A stretch of DNA of 57,740 nt from JASFHF01 sp050123335 (GCA_050123335.1 JASFHH010000007.1:1-57740), one strand, 5' to 3'; positions 22,760-32,241 are shown, counted from the first letter of the stretch. Numbers and translations: made by a program. The notes: generated from the letters alone by a model not told the origin.

Positions 22760-23782
22760 ATGGTAAAAGTAGCAACTTTCGGTGAAATTATGCTGCGGCT
22801 TGCAACGCCTGGCAATTCGCGTTTTGTGCAAGCGAAAAATTTTGCAGTAAATTATGGTGGTGGTGAAGCAAATGTCGCAATTTCTTTGGCTAATTATGGT
22901 TTGCAATCTGCTTTTATTACCAAACTTCCAGCGCACGAAATTGGTCAAGCTGCAGTAAATCATTTGCGGCAATTTGGAGTGGATACTAATTGCATTGTGC
23001 GAGGTGGTGAACGTATTGGTATTTATTATTTGGAAACAGGCGTTGCGATGCGGCCGTCTAAAGTGATTTATGATCGTGCGCATTCTGCAATTGCCGAAGC
23101 TTCTGATAATGATTTTGATTTTAATCAGATTTTAGCTGGCCGTGATTGGCTGCATTGTACTGGCATAACGCCAGCTCTTAGTTCTAAAGCAGCGGAGTTA
23201 ACTGAACAAATATTGATTGCTGCGAAAAAAAATAATTTAATGGTATCAATGGACTTAAATTACCGTAAAAAACTTTGGACACCGGAACAAGCACAACAAG
23301 TAATGACAAAATTAATGCAATATGTGGATGTTTGTATTGGTAACGAAGAAGATATTGAAAAAACTTTGGGTTATAAAATTGCTAAAACCGATGTTACAGC
23401 CGGCAAACTTGATTTATCTGGTTATCAGGATGTTTTTCAAAAAGTGCAGCAGAAATTTAAATTTAAATATATAGCAACTTCATTACGTGAATCTTATTCG
23501 GCTTCTGATAATGGTTGGTCGGCGTTAATTTATGACGGTAATGAGTTTTATCATTCGCATCATTATGATATTAGAATTGTCGATAGAGTTGGTGCGGGCG
23601 ATAGTTTTGCTGGAGGTTTGATTTACGGATTGTTAACCAAAAAAAACTATAAAGAAGCGGTGGAATTCGCTGTAGCGGCTTCAGCTTTAAAACATACTAT
23701 TCCAGGAGATTGTAATTTAGTTTCGAAAGAGGAAGTAGAAGCATTATTAGCTGGTGATGTTTCAGGCCGAGTACAAAGATAA
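22760..23782 (+). CDS. kdgK: 2-keto-3-deoxygluconate kinase (PfkB family)
   Basis: 340 residues from ATG 22760; the frame is open further upstream, but MVKVATFGEIMLRL is the conserved N-terminus and AGGAG sits inside the end of eda. PfkB motifs are NYGGGEANVAISLANYG near the N-terminus and DRVGAGDSFAGGLIYGL with the catalytic Asp near the C-terminus. It phosphorylates KDG to KDPG for the aldolase encoded just upstream. A palindromic element follows the gene. Confidence 0.93.
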   Translation: MVKVATFGEIMLRLATPGNSRFVQAKNFAVNYGGGEANVAISLANYGLQSAFITKLPAHEIGQAAVNHLRQFGVDTNCIVRGGERIGIYYLETGVAMRPSKVIYDRAHSAIAEASDNDFDFNQILAGRDWLHCTGITPALSSKAAELTEQILIAAKKNNLMVSMDLNYRKKLWTPEQAQQVMTKLMQYVDVCIGNEEDIEKTLGYKIAKTDVTAGKLDLSGYQDVFQKVQQKFKFKYIATSLRESYSASDNGWSALIYDGNEFYHSHHYDIRIVDRVGAGDSFAGGLIYGLLTKKNYKEAVEFAVAASALKHTIPGDCNLVSKEEVEALLAGDVSGRVQR

Positions 23783-23789
23783 ATTAAAC

Positions 23790-23857
23790 GGGACGCGAGC
23801 TATTACATAATTACAAAGCCATGTTTGTTGCTTTGTAATTATGTAAAGCTCCGTCCC
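23790..23857. repeat. Palindromic element, family A copy 2
   Basis: Imperfect ~28-bp arms beginning GGGACG and containing TTACATAATTACAAAG. The loop is related to that of copy 1 at 9166-9232. It lies between kdgK and uxaC inside the operon. Confidence 0.85.
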
Positions 23858-23896
23858 TCTGAGTAGCTAATAAATATCAACGAAAATGAGGAAGAA

Positions 23897-25297
23897 ATGA
23901 CTTTTATTAGTAATGATTTTTTGCTATCTAATGACGTGGCAAAAAAATTATATCATGATTGTGCCGAAGAGCTGCCAATTCTTGATTATCATTGTCATAT
24001 CAATCCACAAGAGATTGCTGTAAATCATCAGTATAAAAATATTACTGAGTTATGGCTGCATGGTGATCATTATAAATGGCGGGCGATGCGTGCTAATGGA
24101 ATTGCAGAAAAATATATAACAGGTAATGCAAATTCTTACGAAAAATTTTTACGCTGGGCGGAAACGGTTGAGCGTTGTATTGGTAATCCATTATATCATT
24201 GGACGCATCTTGAATTAAAACGTTATTTTGGGGTGGATGAATTATTAAATCGTGATTCTGCTGAAAAAATTTGGAATCAATGCAATCAAATTTTGCAAAA
24301 TCAAAAATTAACAACGCAAAAATTAATTGTTAATTCCAATGTTGAAACATTGTGTACTACGGATGATCCAATTGATTCTTTAGAATATCATCAAAGTCTT
24401 AAAAAACAATCGCAGTTTAAAGTTAAAGTTTTACCAACTTTTCGCCCCGATAAAGCTTTAAATGTTAACTCACCTGATTTTGAAAAATGGTTAAATCAAT
24501 TAGAAATAATTACAAGTCTTGAAATAACTTCTTTTGAGGATTTAACTGCCGCATTAACAAAGCGGATTGAATTTTTTAATACTAATGGTTGCTGTATTTC
24601 CGATCATGCTTTAGATTCGGTTTATTATTGTGAAGGAACTGATGCAGAAGTTAATAATATTTTTAATAAAGCTTTAGCAAAAAAGCAGTTAACTGAAACA
24701 GAAATTGCAATGTATAAAACTAAATTATTGATTTTTTTAGGTCGGCAATATCACCATTATAACTGGGTAATGCAAATTCATATCGGAGCGCTACGTAATA
24801 TTAATACGCGCATGTGGCGTGTGCTTGGACCTGATACTGGTTATGATGCAATTGCGGATTACAATTATGGTCCAAAGTTAGCAAAATTATTAGATGCACT
24901 TGACATTACTAATCAGTTACCGAAAACTATTCTTTATTGTTTAAATCCGCGCGATAACGAAATGTTGGCAACTATTGCTGGATGTTTTCAGGATGGTATT
25001 ATCCCAGGAAAAATGCAGTTTGGTTCCGGTTGGTGGTTCAACGATCAGAAAGATGGTATGGAAAAACAATTAACTGCTTTAGCAAATTTAGGCTTGCTTT
25101 CCAGATTTGTTGGCATGCTGACTGATTCACGTAGTTTTTTATCTTATCCGCGTCATGAATATTTCCGCAGAATCCTTTGTAATTTGTTTGGTAATTGGAT
25201 TGCGAAAGGTGAAATGCCTAATGATTTAGATGTGCTTGGAAAGATGGTTCAGGATATTTGTTATAACAATGCAAAAAATTATTTTGGTTTTAAGTGA
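23897..25297 (+). CDS. uxaC: Uronate isomerase
   Basis: 466 residues, the usual length. Metal-binding DYHCHINP near the N-terminus, QIHIGALRNINTRMWRVLGPD in the middle, SGWWFND and LVGMLTDSRSF-like (RFVGMLTDSRSFLSYPRHEYF) toward the end. It isomerises D-glucuronate to D-fructuronate and D-galacturonate to D-tagaturonate. GAGGAAGAA precedes the ATG. Together with uxaE at the end of the operon it can feed both uronates into one branch. Confidence 0.95.
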   Translation: MTFISNDFLLSNDVAKKLYHDCAEELPILDYHCHINPQEIAVNHQYKNITELWLHGDHYKWRAMRANGIAEKYITGNANSYEKFLRWAETVERCIGNPLYHWTHLELKRYFGVDELLNRDSAEKIWNQCNQILQNQKLTTQKLIVNSNVETLCTTDDPIDSLEYHQSLKKQSQFKVKVLPTFRPDKALNVNSPDFEKWLNQLEIITSLEITSFEDLTAALTKRIEFFNTNGCCISDHALDSVYYCEGTDAEVNNIFNKALAKKQLTETEIAMYKTKLLIFLGRQYHHYNWVMQIHIGALRNINTRMWRVLGPDTGYDAIADYNYGPKLAKLLDALDITNQLPKTILYCLNPRDNEMLATIAGCFQDGIIPGKMQFGSGWWFNDQKDGMEKQLTALANLGLLSRFVGMLTDSRSFLSYPRHEYFRRILCNLFGNWIAKGEMPNDLDVLGKMVQDICYNNAKNYFGFK

Positions 25298-25309
25298 GGG
25301 ATGTGGCGA

Positions 25310-26353
25310 ATGAAAATGACATTTCGATGGTTTGGTGAAACCGATAAAATTACACTTGAACAAATTCGACAAATTCCTGGAATGAGCGGAGTAGTTTCGG
25401 CAATTTATGATGTGCCGGTAGGAGAAGTTTGGCCGGCTGCAAAAATTCAAAAATTAGTTACAGAAATTAATCAGCATGATTTAGAATTTGAAGTGGTCGA
25501 AAGCGTTCCAGTGCATGAAGATATTAAGCTCGGTTTGACCACCCGAGATAAATATATCGAAAATTACCAGCAGAACATAAAAAATCTTGCTCAAGCTGGA
25601 ATTAAAGTTATTTGTTATAACTTTATGCCGGTTTTTGATTGGACGCGTTCGAGTTTAGCTAATCCAATGTCAGATGGTTCAAACGCTTTAGCATATGATA
25701 AAAATTTAGTTGCAAAAATGGATCCAGCTACAGGCGAATTAGACTTGCCGGGTTGGGATACCAGTTATAGTAAAAAGAGTTTACAAACAATTTTACAACA
25801 ATATCGTGAAGTTGATAGTGAAAAACTTTGGTCTAATTTGGAATATTTTTTAAAAGCAATTATTCCGATTGCGGAAAAATGTGGCGTTAAAATGGCAATT
25901 CATCCTGATGATCCGCCGTGGCCGATTTTTGGTTTGCCGCGGATTATAACTGATCGTGCGGCACTTGAGCGTTTAATTAAAATTATTGATACTCCGGCAA
26001 ATGGTTTAACGCTTTGCAGTGGTTCTTTAGGTGTTGCTTCAACTAATGATATTGTTGCATTAGTTAAGGAATTTGCGGGGAAAAGCCGCATTCATTTTGC
26101 GCATATGCGAAATATTAAAATTACAGCGCCTGGTTGTTTTACCGAAACTGCGCATCGCAGCACTGATGGTTCTTTAGATATGGTAGCTATTTTAAAAGCT
26201 TATTACGACGCTGGATTTACCGGTTATATGCGTCCAGATCATGGACGAATGATTTGGGGTGAAACCGGCAAGCCTGGTTATGGTCTTTATGATCGGGCTT
26301 TGGGGGCAGTTTATTTGAATGGAATTTGGGAAACGCTTGAGAAGATGAGCTGA
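25310..26353 (+). CDS. uxuA: Mannonate dehydratase
   Basis: 347 residues from ATG 25310; that start has GAGGG 9 nt upstream, whereas the first in-frame ATG (25301) touches the SD. Family motifs are TFRWFGETDKITLEQIRQIPG, VICYNFMPVFDWTR, AIHPDDPPWPIFGLPRI and LTLCSGSLGV, with metal-binding His and Cys residues. It dehydrates D-mannonate to KDG. It starts 12 nt after uxaC. A short CCCGCGG hairpin separates it from the next gene. Confidence 0.94.
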   Translation: MKMTFRWFGETDKITLEQIRQIPGMSGVVSAIYDVPVGEVWPAAKIQKLVTEINQHDLEFEVVESVPVHEDIKLGLTTRDKYIENYQQNIKNLAQAGIKVICYNFMPVFDWTRSSLANPMSDGSNALAYDKNLVAKMDPATGELDLPGWDTSYSKKSLQTILQQYREVDSEKLWSNLEYFLKAIIPIAEKCGVKMAIHPDDPPWPIFGLPRIITDRAALERLIKIIDTPANGLTLCSGSLGVASTNDIVALVKEFAGKSRIHFAHMRNIKITAPGCFTETAHRSTDGSLDMVAILKAYYDAGFTGYMRPDHGRMIWGETGKPGYGLYDRALGAVYLNGIWETLEKMS

Positions 26354-26358
26354 CATGG

Positions 26359-26381
26359 ATCCCGCGGTCAAGCCGCGGGAT
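26359..26381. repeat. Short GC-rich palindrome
   Basis: ATCCCGCGG-TCAAG-CCGCGGGAT between uxuA and uxuB, followed by TGAC. A split, degenerate version appears at about 56221-56352. From memory this type of hairpin recurs in several host-associated proteobacterial genomes. No T-run, and it lies within the operon. Confidence 0.65.
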
Positions 26382-26400
26382 GACTGATGAGGAGATATAA

Positions 26401-27240
26401 ATGCAAGTAAATTTGATTGACAAAGTTGCAGTAGTTACCGGTGGCGGCGGAGTATTATGCAGCGCTTTTGCTAAAGCATTAGCAAAAAATGGCGCAAAAG
26501 TTGCAGTGCTGGATCTTAACCAAGAGGCTGCTGATAAAGTTGCTGCAGCGATTGCTAACGAAGGTGGTCAAGCAATTGGAGTTAAAGCTAATGTTTTAGA
26601 TTTGGCTAATCTTCAGCAAGCTAAAAAAATTGTTAATCAACAATTAGGTTCATGTGATCTTTTAATTAATGGAGCTGGTGGGAATCATCCAAAAGGAACA
26701 ACTAGTAATGAGCAACTAGTTCCAGAAGATCTTGCCAATAAAGAATTAACAACTTTTTTTGATCTTGATCCTGTGGGAATAAAATTTGTGTTTGATCTAA
26801 ATTTTCTGGGTACGCTTCTTCCTACCCAGGTGTTTGCAAAAGATATGGTGGAAAAAACCATGGGTAACATCATTAATATTTCATCGATGAATGCTTTTAC
26901 TCCATTAACTAAAATTCCTGCTTATAGCGCTGCAAAAGCTGCAGTGAGTAACTTTACCCAATGGCTTGCAGTGCACATGGCAAAGATGAATATCAGAGTA
27001 AATGCAATTGCGCCCGGATTTTTTTTGACTGCGCAGAATCAATCTTTATTGCAAACACCAGATGGCAATTTTACTGCGCGTGCTAAAAAAATTCTTAGTC
27101 AAACTCCAATGGGTCGTTTGGGTGATCCGCAAGAATTAATTGGAGCGCTATTGTGGCTTGCAGATAACGATAGTTCTAGTTTTGTAACTGGCACAATTAT
27201 TCCTGTAGATGGTGGCTTTTCTGCTTATTCTGGAGTTTAA
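26401..27240 (+). CDS. uxuB: D-mannonate oxidoreductase, SDR type
   Basis: 279 residues, short-chain dehydrogenase fold: nucleotide-binding VVTGGGGVLCSAFAKAL, NGAGGNHP, ISSMN with catalytic Ser, YSAAKAA with Tyr and Lys, and the C-terminal VTGTIIPVDGGF. In context it reduces D-fructuronate to D-mannonate, like the SDR-type UxuB of Bacillus rather than the longer E. coli UxuB. TGAGGAGATAT precedes the ATG. Assignment to fructuronate rests on operon position. Confidence 0.87.
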   Translation: MQVNLIDKVAVVTGGGGVLCSAFAKALAKNGAKVAVLDLNQEAADKVAAAIANEGGQAIGVKANVLDLANLQQAKKIVNQQLGSCDLLINGAGGNHPKGTTSNEQLVPEDLANKELTTFFDLDPVGIKFVFDLNFLGTLLPTQVFAKDMVEKTMGNIINISSMNAFTPLTKIPAYSAAKAAVSNFTQWLAVHMAKMNIRVNAIAPGFFLTAQNQSLLQTPDGNFTARAKKILSQTPMGRLGDPQELIGALLWLADNDSSSFVTGTIIPVDGGFSAYSGV

Positions 27241-27251
27241 AGGATAGTGTT

Positions 27252-28649
27252 ATGACAGTAGAAACAAAAGTAACAGGTATAGTAATTTGGATTGCTGTGG
27301 TTGCTTCATTAGCTGGGCTTTTATTTGGTATAGATATCGGCGTAGTGAATGGCAGTATCAGTTTAATTCAACAGGATTTGCATATAAGTTTAGAGCAGGC
27401 AGAAATTATCACCAGTATTCTTAGTATTGGGGCTTTGATTGGTGCGCTGTTTAGCGGATTTATTACCAGATGGATTGGCAGAAAAAATGCTTTAATTATT
27501 TCGGCTCTTATTTTTATTATTTTTATAATTGTTGCAGTTACTGCACCAACGTATGTAATATTGTTGTTAGCCAGGTTTGGTCTTGGATTAGGTGTTGGTC
27601 TTTCTTCTTTTGTTGCTCCAATGTATTTGAGTGAAATGTCGCCGCCAAAAATTCGCGGAGCTTTAATTTCACTTTATCAATTGATGATTGTAAGTGGAAT
27701 GTTTATAGTTTTTACTACTAATGCACTATTGGAGCCTTTGCATTCCTGGCGGTTGATGTTTGCGGTAATTTTTGTTCCGGCGGTTTTAATGTTAATTTCA
27801 GCGCTTTTTCTGCCAAAAAGTCCGCGTTGGCTTGTGCTTAAAGGAAATGAAAGCTTAGCTAAAAAAGTTTTACGGAAAATCAGATCTACTGAGGAAGAAA
27901 TTAATTTTGAGTTTTCTGAAATTCATGATTCATTACATTATAAAAGTATTTGCGAACGCGGGCGCATTTTTAAATGTTTATCAAATAAGTTTTTTATCAA
28001 GATTGTTTTAGTTGGTATTTTTCTTCAGTTGCTGCAGCAATTTTGCGGAGTAAATGCCATCGGTTATTATTCCACATATATTTTTAAGTTAGCGCAAATT
28101 CATGATCCTTACATAGCAACGATTATTATGGGCGGCATAAAAGTAGCTGCGACGGTAGTTGCAATTTTGTTAATTGATAAACTTGGTAGAAAGCCAATTT
28201 TATATTTTGGCTTGATTGTCTCAGTGTTATCAACTTTGTTTTTGGGTACGGCATTTTATTATTTACAGCTTGGTTATCAAACTGTTTTAGTTCATCAGGT
28301 GATTTTTATATCCTCATTGACTTTTCAGGCTGGTTATTCGATTTCATTAGGTCCAATCGTATGGACAATGTGCGCAGAAATATTTCCATTAGAGTTTAGG
28401 GATGTTGGAATTGCGACTACTACAGTGACTAACTGGTTTGGTAACGCAGTGTTAACTCGTTATGTTTTAAGCGCGATTGTTGTGTTGGGCGCTTCATATA
28501 CTTTTTGGATCTTTGGGGTGATCTGTTTGGTTGGTATGATTATACTTGCACTGTATGTTCCAGAAACTAAAGATATTCCACTCGAAGAGTTAGAAATGAA
28601 TTTAAAAGATGGTGTGAAGTTACGCTATTTGGGACGCAGGAGAACTTAA
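27252..28649 (+). CDS. MFS sugar/hexuronate transporter, sugar porter family
   Basis: 465 residues with 12 predicted helices. Sugar-porter signatures: GLLFGIDIGVVNGSI in helix 1, RWIGRKNALI, PKSPRWLVLKG at the central loop, QLLQQFCGVNAIGYYS in helix 7 and VPETKDIPLEELE at the end. It resembles XylE/GalP/IolT proton symporters rather than the ExuT family. Being inside the hexuronate operon it most likely imports a hexuronate or a related sugar acid; substrate is inferred from context. It starts 12 nt after uxuB with AGGATAG upstream. Confidence 0.88.
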   Translation: MTVETKVTGIVIWIAVVASLAGLLFGIDIGVVNGSISLIQQDLHISLEQAEIITSILSIGALIGALFSGFITRWIGRKNALIISALIFIIFIIVAVTAPTYVILLLARFGLGLGVGLSSFVAPMYLSEMSPPKIRGALISLYQLMIVSGMFIVFTTNALLEPLHSWRLMFAVIFVPAVLMLISALFLPKSPRWLVLKGNESLAKKVLRKIRSTEEEINFEFSEIHDSLHYKSICERGRIFKCLSNKFFIKIVLVGIFLQLLQQFCGVNAIGYYSTYIFKLAQIHDPYIATIIMGGIKVAATVVAILLIDKLGRKPILYFGLIVSVLSTLFLGTAFYYLQLGYQTVLVHQVIFISSLTFQAGYSISLGPIVWTMCAEIFPLEFRDVGIATTTVTNWFGNAVLTRYVLSAIVVLGASYTFWIFGVICLVGMIILALYVPETKDIPLEELEMNLKDGVKLRYLGRRRT

Positions 28650-28652
28650 ATT

Positions 28653-29906
28653 ATGCGGTTGGCAAAATATTCGTTTGGGATTGGCGATAGATTTAGTCAC
28701 GAAGGTGCTGCGCAATTACGAGCATTAATTGATGCTAAACAGGATGGGATAGATATCATTCCGGTGTGGAATAAGTCGTATCGTGAGCATCATATTATTG
28801 GTTCAAAACCTTCTGCAGCTAAGCAGGAAGCGGATAACGCTGTAGCTAAATTGCAATGGCAAGATGATTATTATGTTGATGCTGATCATGTTAATTTAAA
28901 AACGGTATCTGAATTTATTGCGAGCGCTAATTTTTTTACTTTGGACGTTGCTGATAAAATAGGGGTTAAAGCTTCTGATGAATTGATCAATGCGTTTGTC
29001 GAATTTAATCAAAAATACATTGGTTCTTTAATGATTCCAGGAATAGCCTCACCGTTTCAAGTAACATCAAAGGTTTTAACTGAGGTTGCAAATAAATTTT
29101 TAGCGGCAATTTGTGAGGCACAAAAAATTTATCAATTAATTGTAAAAGAAAAAGGTTCAAATAATTTTGTTACAGAAGTTTCGATGGATGAGGTTGCATC
29201 CCCGCAAAGTCCATTAGAGCTTTTTTTTATTTTGAGTGCAATTGCTTATTTTGAGATTCCTGTCCAGACCATTGCGCCGCGTTTTAGTGGTAGGTTTAAT
29301 AAAGGTGTGGATTATGTTGGTGATTTGAAAAAATTTGAGCGGGAATTTGCTGATGATTTAGCGGTGATTGATTTTGCGATTCGCGAATTTGGTTTGCCGG
29401 ATAATTTAAAGCTTAGCATTCATTCCGGTAGTGATAAGTTTTCTATTTATCCGATTATAAATAAATTAATTAAACAACATGATGCCGGAATTCATGTTAA
29501 AACTGCTGGTACTACCTGGTTGGAAGAGCTGATTGGTTTGGCGCTGGCTGGAAATGAAGCATTGCAATTGGCTAAAGATATTTATGCAAAAGCGTATCAG
29601 CGCAAGGAAGAGCTTTGCGCGCCTTATGCAGAAGTGATTGATATTGATTCTAGTAAATTGCCTGATCCATCGGTGGTGCAAAATTGGAATAGTCAAAAAT
29701 TTGCAAACACTTTGCGTCATATACCAGATTGTCCTGATTACAATCCAAATTTTCGTCAATTACTGCATGTTGGTTATAAAATTGCTGCTGAATATGGCGA
29801 TACATTTACTGATTTATTAGAAAAGTATTCAGATATAATTGGTCGGGAAGTGACGACTAATCTTTATGAGCGGCATATTAAGCGGTTGTTTGGGGTCAAG
29901 TCTTGA
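28653..29906 (+). CDS. uxaE: Tagaturonate/fructuronate epimerase
   Basis: 417 residues matching the UxaE family described from Thermotoga: MRLAKYSFGIGDRFSHEGAA at the start, DADHVNLKTV, SMDEVASPQSPLELFFILSA, IAPRFSGRFNKGVDYVGD and LSIHSGSDKFSIYP with candidate metal ligands. It interconverts D-tagaturonate and D-fructuronate, so galacturonate can use the uxuB-uxuA branch; uxaA and uxaB are absent. It starts 4 nt after the transporter. The last residues GVKS and the stop codon are encoded by the arm of a palindromic element (29892-29960), replacing the native end. Confidence 0.88.
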   Translation: MRLAKYSFGIGDRFSHEGAAQLRALIDAKQDGIDIIPVWNKSYREHHIIGSKPSAAKQEADNAVAKLQWQDDYYVDADHVNLKTVSEFIASANFFTLDVADKIGVKASDELINAFVEFNQKYIGSLMIPGIASPFQVTSKVLTEVANKFLAAICEAQKIYQLIVKEKGSNNFVTEVSMDEVASPQSPLELFFILSAIAYFEIPVQTIAPRFSGRFNKGVDYVGDLKKFEREFADDLAVIDFAIREFGLPDNLKLSIHSGSDKFSIYPIINKLIKQHDAGIHVKTAGTTWLEELIGLALAGNEALQLAKDIYAKAYQRKEELCAPYAEVIDIDSSKLPDPSVVQNWNSQKFANTLRHIPDCPDYNPNFRQLLHVGYKIAAEYGDTFTDLLEKYSDIIGREVTTNLYERHIKRLFGVKS

Positions 29907-29960
29907 ATTTTGGAATTTGATGGTTTGTTGATCAAATTCCAAAATTCAAGACTTGACCCC
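29892..29960. repeat. Palindromic element, family C copy 1
   Basis: Perfect 30-bp arms starting GGGGTCAAGTCTTGAATTTT with a 9-nt loop. The left arm supplies the codons GVKS-stop to uxaE. The second copy is at 49910-49988, at the end of rnhB. It could also act as a 3' hairpin for the operon mRNA. Confidence 0.93.
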
Positions 29961-29983
29961 ATGGGTTAAATGGGAGAATAATT

Positions 29984-30526
29984 ATGACAGAAATTGTATA
30001 TGAAGAATTAAGATCATATATCGCAAAATATATGTATGAGATGCTTAGACAATATAAACTAAGAAATAAGCGAAATTATTGTTATAAATTTTTTGGCTTT
30101 TGTGGACCGACTGATAATGAAAAAAAGATTATTAGTCAGATCAAAAAAATAATTATCGCGCTGCCTAAGGTGAAGAAGCAGAAAAATACATACGGTTCTA
30201 AAAATATTTCAGATAGCGATTTGCAAAGGAATATTGGTATTCTTAATGCAACAATTAACCTTATGAATTGTGATAGCATTAAGATTAATGGACAGTTATA
30301 TGGAGGTGATAATTTTATCAAAAGTTTTAGTACATCATATGGAGGAGTATTGTGTAAAATTTTTGGTTTTACAACCGCATCACAAATTGCGGATGTGTTT
30401 TCGAAAAAAATGCAAGACAAAAATTTTTCGCCGAAACAATATAAACAATATTATATTAAATTGTTTAAAGATTCGCTTGAAGAGATGCAACAACGGCAAA
30501 AATCTTATCAACAGCAAAAAATTTAA
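29984..30526 (+). CDS. Hypothetical protein, lysine/tyrosine-rich
   Basis: 180 residues, no family recognised. Predicted mostly helical and basic, with no signal peptide and no membrane segment. The C-terminus is a glutamine/lysine-rich tail (DSLEEMQQRQKSYQQQK). GGGAGA lies about 9 nt before the ATG. It is separated from uxaE by a strong palindrome and followed by another small hairpin, so it is probably a lone transcription unit. Composition (K, N, Y rich) resembles the other putative accessory or effector-like proteins in the window. Confidence 0.55.
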   Translation: MTEIVYEELRSYIAKYMYEMLRQYKLRNKRNYCYKFFGFCGPTDNEKKIISQIKKIIIALPKVKKQKNTYGSKNISDSDLQRNIGILNATINLMNCDSIKINGQLYGGDNFIKSFSTSYGGVLCKIFGFTTASQIADVFSKKMQDKNFSPKQYKQYYIKLFKDSLEEMQQRQKSYQQQKI

Positions 30527-30542
30527 AAACACATTAATAGCT

Positions 30543-30583
30543 AGCGTAGTCCGTATTTCGCTGCGCTACATACGGGCTGCGTC
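30543..30583. repeat. Imperfect hairpin between two gene ends
   Basis: AGCGTAGTCCGTA faces TACGGGCTGCGT across a short spacer containing CGCTGCG. It lies between convergent genes and could serve as a bidirectional 3' structure. No clear T-run. Confidence 0.4.
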
Positions 30584-30610
30584 TACTAATAAACTCTGAG
30601 GCTTTGTTAT

Positions 30611-31942
30611 TTATACATCTTTTTCTGGTTGTTGGAGTAAATGCAGGGTTTGTAGAAGTCTTAAAGCTTCATAAAGTTGGTAGTCTTTAATTCTTAGTTG
30701 TTGTAGTTGTTTGTGTGAATCAGGTTGTTGTTTGTCGTGCGAACCATTTTTGATGTATTTTGGTAAATCGGTTTCGCGGATTTTCCAAAAGATTATTGCT
30801 TCTTCTTCTGATGGTTGAAATTTTAGATCTTGTACGGCAATGTCTGGTTCAATTCCTTTAGCCTGAATTTCTCGCCCTTTAGGAGTGTAATATAAAGATG
30901 TAGTTAATTTGATACCAGTTTTTTTGTCGATCGGGAAGATAGTTTGTACCGAGCCTTTGCCGAAACTGCGTTCTCCCATAATAATAGCGCGTTTGTGATC
31001 TTGTAATGCCCCGGCAACAATTTCAGATCCGGAAGCTGAACCGCGATTAATTAGTACGATTAATCTAGCATCTTTTAAATAATCTCCTTTGGTGGCGAGC
31101 ATTTGTTTATGTGATTGGACGGTACGGCCTTTGGTATAAACAATGCGTTTGTTTGTTCCAAGTGTATTGCTGTCAAGAAACACATCTGCTACTTTAGCAG
31201 CTGAACCTAATAAACCGCCTGGATTATTTCTTAAATCTAAAATTAAGCCGTATAATTTGTTGTTAGATTGTTTTTGTAGTTCTTTAATTTTTGCAATTAA
31301 TTTTTTGCTGGTGGCTGCTTGAAACTGACTAATACGAATATATGCATATCCAGGTTCTAAGATTTTTCCTTTTACACTTTCAATTTTTATGATTGCGCGA
31401 GTGATGGTAAGTTTGCGGGGTTTTTTGTCTTGTTTGTTAACCACAGTTAAAGTGACTTTGGTGCCTTTTTTGCCACGCATTAATTTAATTGCTTCATCTA
31501 TTGGTTTATTAATTAACGATTTGTCATTGACCGCAATAATATAATCGCCCGCTTTAATTCCAGCTTTTTGTGCGGGAGTATCATCAATTGGGCTAATAAC
31601 TTTAATTAAACCTTTATCTTGGGTTATTTCCACTCCAATACCGGCAAAATTTCCGCGGGCATGATCAAATAATCTTTGCAGGTGTGGTGTGTCTAAATAT
31701 GCAGAATGTGGATCGAGGTTTTTCAGCATTCCGGCAATCGCGCCAGAAAACAATTGTTGATCAGTAGTAGGATTAACGTATAGTTTTTTAATGTAATTGA
31801 TTGCGGTTCCCAATCGTCTTACTTCTGCAGCTTTGACGGTTACAGAGGTTTTTCTGGGTGACCGAGTGGCAAAAGCGAGGTTGCTGCATAGTAAAATTGT
31901 TATAATGAGGCTGGTTAAGAAATGCTTTAAGAATGTTTTCAT
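30611..31942 (-). CDS. ctpA: Carboxyl-terminal processing protease, S41 family
   Basis: 443 residues. N-terminal signal peptide (about residues 1-26, ending near SNLAFA), PDZ domain around residues 95-180, and the S41 catalytic domain with RNNPGGLL, S304 in GSASGSE, K329 and Q333 in FGKGSVQT. It is a periplasmic protease trimming C-termini, often of peptidoglycan-associated proteins. In related bacteria it follows gpmI and envC directly; here a RhuM-like gene and an envC remnant intervene. Confidence 0.93.
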   Translation of the reverse strand: MKTFLKHFLTSLIITILLCSNLAFATRSPRKTSVTVKAAEVRRLGTAINYIKKLYVNPTTDQQLFSGAIAGMLKNLDPHSAYLDTPHLQRLFDHARGNFAGIGVEITQDKGLIKVISPIDDTPAQKAGIKAGDYIIAVNDKSLINKPIDEAIKLMRGKKGTKVTLTVVNKQDKKPRKLTITRAIIKIESVKGKILEPGYAYIRISQFQAATSKKLIAKIKELQKQSNNKLYGLILDLRNNPGGLLGSAAKVADVFLDSNTLGTNKRIVYTKGRTVQSHKQMLATKGDYLKDARLIVLINRGSASGSEIVAGALQDHKRAIIMGERSFGKGSVQTIFPIDKKTGIKLTTSLYYTPKGREIQAKGIEPDIAVQDLKFQPSEEEAIIFWKIRETDLPKYIKNGSHDKQQPDSHKQLQQLRIKDYQLYEALRLLQTLHLLQQPEKDV

Positions 31943-31967
31943 ATATTAATTTCCATATTAACTATCC

Positions 31968-32074
31968 TTGGTGTCAAGTCTAGACTTGAGACTTTGCGTA
32001 AATTAAGTTTAAATTTAAGATTAATATCTATTATCGTACTAGACTTCAAGGCTCAAGTCTAGACTTGACGCCAA
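31968..32074. repeat. 107-bp palindromic element, family D
   Basis: 23-bp arms TTGG(T/C)GTCAAGTCTAGACTTGAG with one mismatch. Each arm is itself a partial palindrome (CAAGTCTAGACTTG). The middle is AT-rich. Related in its CAAGTCT core to family C. Confidence 0.85.
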
Positions 32075-32102
32075 TTCTTCACATAATAACCAAGCAGTTT
32101 TT

Positions 32103-32150
32103 ATATGCTTTGCAGCCACTTGGCAGGATTAACTGGATCTGTTGGTGCGC
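32103..32150 (-). pseudogene. Remnant of the envC 3' end
   Basis: Minus-strand translation reads TDPVNPAKWLQSI-stop, against TDPINPTNWLQRA-stop in intact EnvC (33337-34476). About 86% identity over 35 bp, same orientation. It sits next to ctpA, the ancestral neighbour of envC, and marks the far border of the inserted RhuM-like gene. Confidence 0.8.
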
Positions 32151-32241
32151 AAATGTAATGACTTTGTATTGTAATTTTTGGTGCAAGCATTAAAATGCTA
32201 GTTTTCAGCTTATTAATTATTTTTATTGGAGAAGTTTTGAG

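Larger units (their letters stand above)
31943..32241. other. Gap holding a palindrome and an envC remnant
   Basis: About 300 bases upstream of both ctpA (minus) and the RhuM-like gene (plus). It contains the 107-bp palindrome 31968-32074 and the envC 3'-end fragment 32103-32150. No ORF. Confidence 0.6.
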
